From an uncultured Clostridia bacterium (GTDB taxonomy: Bacteria; Bacillota_A; Clostridia; TANB77; CAG-508): DNA of 6,368 nucleotides. This document shows, piece after piece, positions 1-5,123 of this stretch (position 1 is the stretch's first letter; the number at the start of each line of letters is the position of its first letter). The position numbers and the translations under genes are program-made. The stretch spans positions 1 through 6,368 of the forward strand of contig CANBLA010000059.1 of the NCBI GenBank assembly GCA_947369305.1, given 5' to 3'. The notes under the pieces were generated by a model that did not search any database, had not been told where the DNA came from, and worked only from the letters and a program-made list of their open reading frames with translations.

Positions 1-9
1 ATGTGTTAA
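1..9 (+). promoter_or_regulatory. Probable extended -10 element at the window edge
   Basis: The first bases contain TGTTAAATT (4-12 approximately), which resembles the extended -10 TGTTAAAAT upstream of prmC in this window. The matching -35 would lie outside the window, so this cannot be confirmed. If real, it would start a leader of about 105 nt before the radical SAM gene at 126. A short reading frame upstream could equally end here, so the call is tentative. Confidence 0.3.
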
Positions 10-110
10 ATTAAACGAATGAAGACGGTTGTAAATAATAATTGGAACAAAATTATGTGATGAAAATAGAAAAAAGACGAGAAGAATTGTTCGGAAAATT
101 ATGATAAAGC

Positions 111-118
111 AAAAGGAG
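111..118 (+). promoter_or_regulatory. Shine-Dalgarno site for the radical SAM gene
   Basis: AAAAGGAG lies 7 nt before ATG 126. It fixes the true start at 126, not at the GTG at 187 where the long downstream reading frame begins. This matters because the frame starting at 126 runs only 28 codons unless the ribosome shifts frame at 195. Confidence 0.8.
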
Positions 119-125
119 ACAAACT

Positions 126-1014
126 ATGCAAGCCCTACAAAAATGTATTTTATGTCCGCACGAATGCAAAGTAAATCGATTAAAAGGTGAATTACGGAAG
201 ATGCCAATCTGACGCGAATGTAAAAATATCCTTAGCGGATTTGCATTATTTTGAAGAGCCATGTATTAGTGGAAAAAATGGCTCTGGAGCAATCTTTTTT
301 ACGGGTTGTAATATGAATTGTCAGTTTTGCCAAAACTATGAAATAAGTCAGTTGTGCCAAGGAATGATATTAACAATTGAAGAACTGGCTGAAAAGTTTT
401 TAAATTTGCAACAAAGAGGTGCTCATAATATCAATTTGGTAACAGGTTGTATTTATGTTCCGCAAATTATAGAAAGCTTACAACTAGCTAAGAAAAAAGG
501 ATTAAACATTCCTATTGTTTATAATTCGAGTGGTTATGAGAAAAAAGAAACACTGGAAATGTTAGAAGGTTTCGTAGATGTGTATTTGCCAGATTTAAAG
601 TATTATTATGATGATTTAGCACAAGACTTATCTAGTGTAAAGTATTATTTTGAAATAGCAACAAATGCCATAAAAGAAATGTATAAACAAGTAGGAAGTC
701 TAAAATTGGATGAAAATGGGATTGTTCAAAAGGGTTTGATAATTAGGCATCTTGTTTTGCCAAATCATTTGCAAAATACGAAGCAAGTTTTAAAATGGAT
801 TCGAAAAAATATATCTGCCAAGGTTTATGTAAGTGTGATGGCACAGTATTTTCCTGATTATAAAGCGCTAAATAGGACAGATATAAATCGAAAGCTAACG
901 AAGGAAGAATATGATGAAATACAGGATTTTATAGAAAAGTTGGGAATGAGAAATGGATATTTCCAAAGTTTAGAAGAAAATGAGAAGAAGTATGTGCCTC
1001 AATGGTACACATAA
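126..1014 (+). CDS. PflX-type radical SAM protein (COG1313-like), +1 frameshift at CGG 195
   Basis: This is a radical SAM enzyme that cleaves S-adenosylmethionine at a [4Fe-4S] cluster; the substrate of this branch (annotated PflX or pyruvate formate-lyase-activating-like) is not known. Joining 126-194 to 196-1014 gives 295 residues, normal for the family. The N-terminus carries a Cys-rich motif, C7-x2-C10-P-x2-C14 plus C26 in GRC, followed by the family signature LHYFEEPCISG (39-49) and the radical SAM triad C61-x3-C65-x2-C68 in GCNMNCQFCQNYEIS. Without a shift, translation from 126 stops at TGA 210 after 28 residues. The rest is open from GTG 187, but that start would lose three of the four N-terminal cysteines and has no convincing Shine-Dalgarno site. 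Skipping C195 restores GEL-GRC, the family pattern. One oddity is NLVTGCIYVPQ where relatives usually read NLVTPTHYVPQ. Family assignment is strong; the shift mechanism is inferred. Confidence 0.85.
195..198 (+). other. Putative +1 recoding site, TTA-CGG-A
   Basis: In the frame opened at ATG 126, codon 24 is CGG, followed by four sense codons and a TGA. Skipping C195 (or reading CGGA as one residue) continues as GGA AGA TGC, which gives G-R-C with the conserved fourth N-terminal cysteine, and then 270 further residues of good family sequence. The upstream bases include AAAAGGTGA, which looks Shine-Dalgarno-like, about 4 nt before the CGG. This is one of three such sites in the window. Confidence 0.75.
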
Positions 1015-1125
1015 TTCACCAATTGTCAAGTGAAAGATTGACATAAAATAGTGAGTAAAGCTTAGAAAAAATGAGAAAAAGTGACTAAATATAGTATAAA
1101 ATCTATCTAATTGGAAATTTTCAGT

Positions 1126-1154
1126 TTGAAAAACGAATAAAAATGTGATATAAT
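1126..1154 (+). promoter_or_regulatory. Strong sigma-A-type promoter of the 6S RNA gene
   Basis: TTGAAA (1126-1131) and a perfect TATAAT (1149-1154) are separated by exactly 17 nt, and the -10 is extended by TGA (1146-1148). The predicted start, around 1161, lies just before the 5' arm of the 6S RNA closing stem. This is one of the two best promoters in the window and fits an abundant stable RNA. Confidence 0.85.
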
Positions 1155-1170
1155 AAAATTATAAAATAAA

Positions 1171-1375
1171 TAATAATCCCTGCGTAGTGCGTGTAGACTG
1201 AATTTTTAGAACCTACAAGTTTTGGATAAGGGAGTTTGCCTCTGAATATGGCGTGTATGCTTGGACGATTTTTTCCTCCAAGAAACCCAGGAATATTTAG
1301 GAAAACACCCACCTGTGTGAGTACAGGTCCATAAAAATTTAGCAACTTACGGCTTAGACGTGGGGGATTTTTTTT
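1171..1375 (+). ncRNA. ssrS: 6S RNA
   Basis: 6S RNA is a stable RNA of about 190 nt that binds the housekeeping RNA polymerase holoenzyme by mimicking an open promoter. The ends pair: AATCCC (1175-1180) with GGGATT (1364-1369), then TGCGT (1181-1185) with ACGTG (1358-1362). An 11-bp helix follows between 1198-1208 and 1332-1342, with one G-U pair. Inside lies a large unpaired region containing GAACCTACAAG, a stretch I recognise from Firmicutes 6S RNAs. On the 3' side is a perfect 6-bp hairpin, ACCTGT/ACAGGT (1311-1316, 1323-1328), like the hairpin known in the 3' strand of the 6S bubble. The tip is CTTGGA/TCCAAG (1260-1265, 1277-1282). A run of eight T (1368-1375) ends the gene. The rod shape, size, own promoter and U-tract all fit 6S RNA; no protein frame here looks real. 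Exact ends are estimates. Confidence 0.85.
1358..1375 (+). terminator. 3' end of the 6S RNA: G-rich stem arm and U-tract
   Basis: The 3' arm of the closing stem (ACGTGGGGGATT) runs directly into eight T residues, the expected intrinsic termination and processing signal for 6S RNA. TTAGAC (1354-1359) and GTCTAA (1376-1381) also form an inverted repeat around this segment. That repeat would compete with the closing stem and may be an alternative hairpin. Confidence 0.55.
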
Positions 1376-1416
1376 GTCTAAAATAAGAAATTTTGCTTTT
1401 GTTCTAGAAAGAAATG

Positions 1417-1425
1417 TGTTAAAAT
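1417..1425 (+). promoter_or_regulatory. Extended -10 promoter of prmC, implying a leaderless mRNA
   Basis: TGTTAAAAT is a TGn-extended -10 (hexamer TAAAAT at 1420-1425). Its last base is 6 nt before ATG 1432, so the transcript should begin at or within a base or two of the start codon. No good -35 is visible (TTTTGT at 1397-1402 is the best at 17 nt spacing), which is acceptable for an extended -10. There is no Shine-Dalgarno sequence before ATG 1432, in agreement with leaderless translation. Confidence 0.6.
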
Positions 1426-1431
1426 AAAAAT

Positions 1432-2265
1432 ATGAAAATAAAAGAAATATTAAAAAATGGAATTGATAAATTAAGGGAATATTCTATACAAGATGCTATT
1501 TTGAAGGCTCAAATTTTAATGGAATACCAACTTAACATGTCACATGAAAAAATGATAGTAAATTATGAAAAAGAAATGGAAACTAATGCTATAAATGAGT
1601 TTTTTGAAAATATTGACCAATTAATAAAGGGTAAGCCGATCCAATATATCACAAACTCACAAAATTTTTTTGGTTTGGGTTTCTATGTAGATGAAAATGT
1701 ATTAGTTCCACAACCAGATACGGAAATATTAGTAGAAGAAGTGATAAAATTAAGGAATGAAATGTCTCAAAACCCTAGAATTTTAGATATTTGTACGGGA
1801 AGTGGAGTAATTGCGATTGCTCTTGACAAAAATATAGAAGCAGAAATTTTTGCTAGTGATATTAGTAACAATGCTTTGCAAGTTGCAAGGAAAAATGCAT
1901 TGAAACTGCAGGCTAAAATAAAATTTCTGAAATCGGATATGTTTGAAAATATCAAAGGAAAATTTGATGTAATTGTATCAAATCCACCGTATATTGAGGT
2001 AGAAACAATAAAAAATTTGTCTATTGAAGTTAAAAGTGAGCCGATGATTGCTTTAGATGGGGGAAAAGATGGGCTTAAATTTTACCGAGTTTTAGCAAAA
2101 AAGTCGAAGGAACATTTGAAAAATAATGGTTTTTTGGCAGTTGAGATTGGTTATCAGCAAAAAGAAAAAGTGATGGAAATCTTTGAAAGAGAAGGATTTT
2201 GTGAGATTTATTCGAAGAAGGATTTTGGTGGAAATGATCGAATAGTTGTGGGAAAATGGAGGTAG
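1432..2265 (+). CDS. prmC: Peptide chain release factor N5-glutamine methyltransferase PrmC (HemK)
   Basis: PrmC methylates the glutamine of the GGQ motif in release factors RF1 and RF2, using S-adenosylmethionine, and so speeds peptide release. The 277 residues match the usual length. The N-terminal helical domain (about 1-80) ends near GKPIQYIT, and LVPQPDTE (about 91-98) corresponds to the family's LIPRPDTE. The SAM-binding motif ILDICTGSGVIAI starts near residue 117, and the catalytic NPPY is at 184-187 in VSNPPYIE. The C-terminus GGNDRIVVGK is typical. No CGG codon occurs in frame and the gene is intact. It is usually found next to prfA; here it follows the 6S RNA gene and heads the prmC-whiA-hemW unit. 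The start at 1432 is the only one that gives the full N-terminal domain, and it lacks a ribosome-binding site. Confidence 0.95.
   Translation: MKIKEILKNGIDKLREYSIQDAILKAQILMEYQLNMSHEKMIVNYEKEMETNAINEFFENIDQLIKGKPIQYITNSQNFFGLGFYVDENVLVPQPDTEILVEEVIKLRNEMSQNPRILDICTGSGVIAIALDKNIEAEIFASDISNNALQVARKNALKLQAKIKFLKSDMFENIKGKFDVIVSNPPYIEVETIKNLSIEVKSEPMIALDGGKDGLKFYRVLAKKSKEHLKNNGFLAVEIGYQQKEKVMEIFEREGFCEIYSKKDFGGNDRIVVGKWR
2258..2262 (+). promoter_or_regulatory. Shine-Dalgarno site deciding the whiA start
   Basis: GGAGG at the very end of prmC lies 5 nt before ATG 2268. This favours 2268 over the in-frame ATG at 2256, which would place the site inside the coding sequence. The resulting N-terminus MSFSGDVKEEL matches the usual WhiA start (MSFSxxVKxEL). 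Confidence 0.8.
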
Positions 2266-2267
2266 AA

Positions 2268-3114
2268 ATGTCATTTTCGGGAGATGTAAAAGAAGAGTTA
2301 AGTAAAGTTGTGAATTTTAATCAAGAAGTGTTAAATGCTGAATTAGGAGGGTATTTTTTGAGCGGAAATATGCTTGAAAATACTGATAATTTTGAATTTA
2401 TTACAGAGAATGAATTTAATATTGAGCATTTATATAAAATTTTGTTTTATTTAGAAATGGAATATGAACCAGAGGTTCGAGGAAAATGTTACGTTGCTCA
2501 ATTGCAGAAAAGAGATGTATTAGAAACGATAAGAAAAGTTAAAGTTGTCAAGATGGATATGAGAAAAAATATTGTAAAAGGAGCATTTTTGGGTGCTGGT
2601 TCAGTAAATAATCCAGAGAAAAATTATCATCTTGAAATGATTTTTAATCAGAAAAAAAATAGTGATTTTATTTTACAAATTTGCGATGAATATGGAATAA
2701 ACTTTAAAGAAATAAAGGTAAATGACAGATTTCAATTATATTTGAAAGAAGGAGAAGAAATTTCACGTTTTTTGGCTTTAATTGGGGCAAATCGATCGGT
2801 TTTAAAGTTTGAAGAGGTTCGTGTGATGAAGGAAATGAAAAACCATGTTAATCGAAAAGTTAATTGTGAAACAGCGAATTTAAATAAAACGATTGATGCA
2901 GCTATTCGCCAAATTGATGATATTCGTTTGATTCAAAAAAGAAAAAAATTTGACGAGTTGCCAAAAGAACTTAAAGATGTGGCGAATTTAAGGTTAGAAA
3001 ATCCGGATTTGAGTTTGAAAGATTTGAGTGAATTGATCAAACCGCCGATTCGGAAAGTCTGGAATTAATCGAAGATTAAAGAAAATTCATGAATTTGCGA
3101 ACAGTTTAAAGTAA
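2268..3114 (+). CDS. whiA: WhiA, DNA-binding regulator, +1 frameshift at CGG 3051
   Basis: WhiA is a DNA-binding protein of Gram-positive bacteria with a degenerate LAGLIDADG homing-endonuclease fold and a C-terminal helix-turn-helix; it controls sporulation in actinomycetes and affects division and chromosome segregation in Bacillota. The N-terminus MSFSGDVKEEL and the segment KGAFLGAGSVNNPEKNYHLE (starting near residue 104) are diagnostic. In the zero frame the protein stops at TAA 3066 after 266 residues, cutting through the helix-turn-helix after KPPI. Skipping C3051 restores PPI-GKSGINRRLKKIHEF and runs to TAA 3112, giving 281 residues; relatives are usually nearer 300-315, so the LAGLIDADG part may be slightly shortened. 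The restored stop sits 10 nt before hemW, whereas the zero-frame stop would leave about 56 nt. prmC ends 2 nt upstream. Identity is secure; that the shift happens in vivo is inferred. Confidence 0.88.
3051..3054 (+). other. Putative +1 recoding site, ATT-CGG-A
   Basis: This is the only in-frame CGG of whiA. In the zero frame it is followed by AAA GTC TGG AAT TAA. Skipping C3051 reads GGA AAG TCT GGA, which is the G-K-S-G of the conserved WhiA helix-turn-helix motif, followed by 16 more residues and TAA 3112. There is no Shine-Dalgarno-like sequence just upstream, unlike at the sites at 195 and 5766. Confidence 0.8.
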
Positions 3115-3120
3115 GGAGGG
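3115..3120 (+). promoter_or_regulatory. Shine-Dalgarno site of hemW
   Basis: GGAGGG ends 4 nt before ATG 3125 and only 1 nt before ATG 3122, so 3125 is the better start (M-Q-N-F-G-I-Y). The site directly follows the shifted-frame whiA stop TAA 3112-3114, suggesting that termination of full-length WhiA feeds initiation of hemW. Confidence 0.7.
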
Positions 3121-3124
3121 AATG

Positions 3125-4243
3125 ATGCAAAATTTTGGGATTTATGTTCATATTCCATTTTGCCAAAAAAAGTGCCGATATTGTGATTTTACTTCGTTTG
3201 ATAAATTTGATAATGAGATAAAACAAACATATGTGCAGGCGATTTTAAGGGAAATTGAGAATTGTGAAGTGAAGAAAAAAGTGACTACAATTTATATTGG
3301 TGGTGGCACACCTTCAATTTTACCAGCAGAATGGATACAACAAATTTTGCAAAAAATATGTGAAAAATTTGAGATACAAAAAGGAGCCGAAATAACCATA
3401 GAAGTAAATCCGGGGATGATAGATTTTAAAAAGTTAAAGAAGTATCGAGAACTGGGAATTAATCGATTGAGTATTGGATTACAGGCAGTTCAAAATTCTT
3501 TACTTAAATTGTTGGGGAGAATTCATACGTTTGAAGATTTTGAAAGGGCGTATGAAGAGGCAAGAAAGGTTGGTTTTACTAATGTGAATGTAGATTTAAT
3601 GTTGGGACTTCCTACACAGACGTTAGCACAAATAAAGGAAAGTTTACAAAAGGTAATGGCTTTAAAACCAGAACACATTTCTCTTTATTCACTTATTTTG
3701 GAAAAGGGGACAGAACTTGAAGAGTTGGTTTCGAAAGATGAATTGCAGATGATTACAGAGGATTTAGAACGTGAGATGTATTGGCAAGCAAAGAAAATTT
3801 TGGAGGAAAATGGGTATTCTCATTATGAAATTTCAAATTTTGCTACAAAGGGTTTTGTCTCTAGACATAATTTGTCTTGCTGGGAACAGGAAGAATATAT
3901 TGGTTTTGGGGTTTCGGCCCATTCGTATGTGGATAAAAAACGATTTTGTAATGGTGATGGTTTATTAGACTACATAAAAAGTGGCAATGTTAATAGAATT
4001 GTTCAAGAGGAGCAAACGTTTGAAGAACAGGCAAAAGAATATGTAATGCTGGGTTTAAGAAAAATAGAAGGTATTTCGATTTCACAGTTTGAGCGAAAGT
4101 TTCGAGTTCATCCACTATTTTATTTTCGATTTGAAATTAGTAAATTGGAAAAAGAGGGCTTGCTTGAAGTGGATTTGGATGCTATTCGATTAACCAAAAA
4201 AGGGTTAGACTTTGCTAATTTGGTGTTTGAGGAGTTTGTGTAA
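3125..4243 (+). CDS. hemW: HemW, radical SAM heme chaperone (formerly coproporphyrinogen III oxidase-like)
   Basis: HemW proteins bind heme and a [4Fe-4S] cluster and deliver heme to target proteins; most are misannotated as oxygen-independent coproporphyrinogen oxidase (HemN). The 372 residues match HemW length. YVHIPFC13-QKK-C17-RY-C20-DF carries the radical SAM CxxxCxxC triad. GGGTPS lies at 59-64, and EVNPG, NRLSIGLQ and the DLMLGLPTQT segment follow in family order. The C-terminal domain has EYVMLGLRKIEGIS, the HemW winged-helix hallmark. The N-terminal extension and additional residues typical of true HemN are absent. An alternative ATG three bases upstream (3122) is too close to the Shine-Dalgarno site. 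No in-frame CGG is present. It sits directly after whiA and is probably cotranscribed with it. The real substrate here is inferred; whether this organism makes heme cannot be seen. Confidence 0.92.
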   Translation: MQNFGIYVHIPFCQKKCRYCDFTSFDKFDNEIKQTYVQAILREIENCEVKKKVTTIYIGGGTPSILPAEWIQQILQKICEKFEIQKGAEITIEVNPGMIDFKKLKKYRELGINRLSIGLQAVQNSLLKLLGRIHTFEDFERAYEEARKVGFTNVNVDLMLGLPTQTLAQIKESLQKVMALKPEHISLYSLILEKGTELEELVSKDELQMITEDLEREMYWQAKKILEENGYSHYEISNFATKGFVSRHNLSCWEQEEYIGFGVSAHSYVDKKRFCNGDGLLDYIKSGNVNRIVQEEQTFEEQAKEYVMLGLRKIEGISISQFERKFRVHPLFYFRFEISKLEKEGLLEVDLDAIRLTKKGLDFANLVFEEFV

Positions 4244-4269
4244 AAAAGATTATTTTGTTTTTAAAAATG

Positions 4270-4298
4270 TTGATTAATTGACAAAAATGTAGTATAAT
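4270..4298 (+). promoter_or_regulatory. Promoter of the pyrK-pyrD unit
   Basis: TTGATT (4270-4275) and a perfect TATAAT (4293-4298) are 17 nt apart, predicting a transcript start near 4305 and a leader of only about 19 nt. The -10 overlaps an in-frame ATG at 4297, so that ATG cannot be in the mRNA. A closer TTGACA (4278-4283) leaves a 9-nt spacer and is unlikely to be the -35. No room remains for a leader attenuator or riboswitch. Confidence 0.75.
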
Positions 4299-4311
4299 GA
4301 TGAAAAAGTTT

Positions 4312-4318
4312 GAGGAGG
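4312..4318 (+). promoter_or_regulatory. Shine-Dalgarno site deciding the pyrK start
   Basis: GAGGAGG lies 5 nt upstream of ATG 4324. It supports 4324 (M-S-V-V-E-Q) over the in-frame ATGs at 4297 and 4300, which lie in or beside the -10 box. Confidence 0.85.
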
Positions 4319-4323
4319 AAATT

Positions 4324-5100
4324 ATGTCCGTAGTAGAACAAGTTGAAATTGTAGTAAAAGAACAACTAAAGAAAGATATTTTTAAATTTGCGATTTATTC
4401 AGAAAAAATGACAAGTGAGGCTTTGCCAGGGCAATTTTTGGAGATTCGTGTAAATGACGATATCGAACCTTTTTTAAGAAGACCAATTAGTATTTATAAA
4501 ATTGATAAGGAACAAAACCAATTAGAATTTATATTTCAAGTTAAGGGAAAAGGAACGGAAGTTTTAGCCAATAAACAAGTAGGAGATAAGATTAGTGTGA
4601 TTGGACCAATCGGAAGAGGAGATTTTAAATTTAAGGATCATAAAAAAATTGCGATTATTGGTGGTGGAATTGGTATTTTTCCTTTGTATGAATTGGCAAG
4701 ACAAGCTTGTAAAAATGCAAATGTGATGACGTATTTAGGGTTTCGAAATAAAGATTTTGTTGTGCTAGAAGACGAATTTTTGAAAGTTTCTGATAAACTT
4801 ATTATTACAACTGATGATGGAAGCTATAAGGAAAAGGGATTTGCGATTAATTTCCTAAAAGCAGATTGTGAAATGGAAAAGCCAGATTGTATTTTTGCAT
4901 GTGGTCCACTTCCGATGTTAAAAGCGGTTAGAGATTTTGCAATTGAAAATGACATTCCAGCTCAAGTTTCGATGGAAGAAAGAATGGGGTGTGGTGTTGG
5001 AGTTTGTTTAGGATGTGCTGTAAAAAATAAAAAGGCGAGTGGCTATAAACATGTATGTAAAGATGGACCTGTATTTAATGTAGATGATATAGAATTTTAA
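4324..5100 (+). CDS. pyrK: Dihydroorotate dehydrogenase B, electron-transfer subunit PyrK
   Basis: PyrK carries FAD and a [2Fe-2S] cluster and passes electrons from the FMN of PyrD to NAD+, allowing dihydroorotate oxidation in the cytosol without a quinone. The 258 residues match the family. The ferredoxin-reductase-like FAD domain has RRPISIY (52-58). The nucleotide-binding domain has GGGIGIFPLYELAR from residue 113, and FACGPLPMLKAV follows. The C-terminal iron-sulfur site is C223-x4-C228-x2-C231-x13-C245, with GPVFN just after the last cysteine, as usual. The gene is intact with no in-frame CGG, has its own promoter, and is followed 23 nt later by pyrD, its obligate partner. Confidence is high. 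Confidence 0.95.
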   Translation: MSVVEQVEIVVKEQLKKDIFKFAIYSEKMTSEALPGQFLEIRVNDDIEPFLRRPISIYKIDKEQNQLEFIFQVKGKGTEVLANKQVGDKISVIGPIGRGDFKFKDHKKIAIIGGGIGIFPLYELARQACKNANVMTYLGFRNKDFVVLEDEFLKVSDKLIITTDDGSYKEKGFAINFLKADCEMEKPDCIFACGPLPMLKAVRDFAIENDIPAQVSMEERMGCGVGVCLGCAVKNKKASGYKHVCKDGPVFNVDDIEF

Positions 5101-5107
5101 ATAGTTA

Positions 5108-5114
5108 GAAAGGA
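5108..5114 (+). promoter_or_regulatory. Shine-Dalgarno site of pyrD
   Basis: GAAAGGA ends 9 nt before ATG 5124, in the 23-nt gap after the pyrK stop. This spacing supports cotranscription and independent initiation. Confidence 0.6.
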
Positions 5115-5123
5115 AACAAAAAT

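Noticed and set aside
60..104. 14-codon leader reading frame upstream of the radical SAM gene
   Set aside because: No Shine-Dalgarno site at a usable distance and no conserved features; likely chance.
53..262. Minus-strand reading frame of 69 codons
   Set aside because: Antisense shadow of the 5' part of the radical SAM gene.
187..1014. Independent gene starting at GTG 187
   Set aside because: It would omit the conserved N-terminal Cys motif encoded just upstream from ATG 126, which has a good ribosome-binding site; the two parts fit one family as a single protein.
1024..1043. Perfect 6-bp inverted repeat TGTCAA/TTGACA just after the radical SAM gene as a terminator
   Set aside because: Short A+T-rich stem with no following T-run; the TTGACA arm also lacks a -10 at suitable spacing to be a promoter.
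1121..1345. Minus-strand reading frame of 74 codons
   Set aside because: It lies antisense to the 6S RNA and its promoter and resembles no protein I know.
4243..4263. A/T hairpin after hemW as an intrinsic terminator
   Set aside because: It consists only of A and T runs with no G+C stem, which is common by chance here; hemW transcripts may simply read into pyrK.
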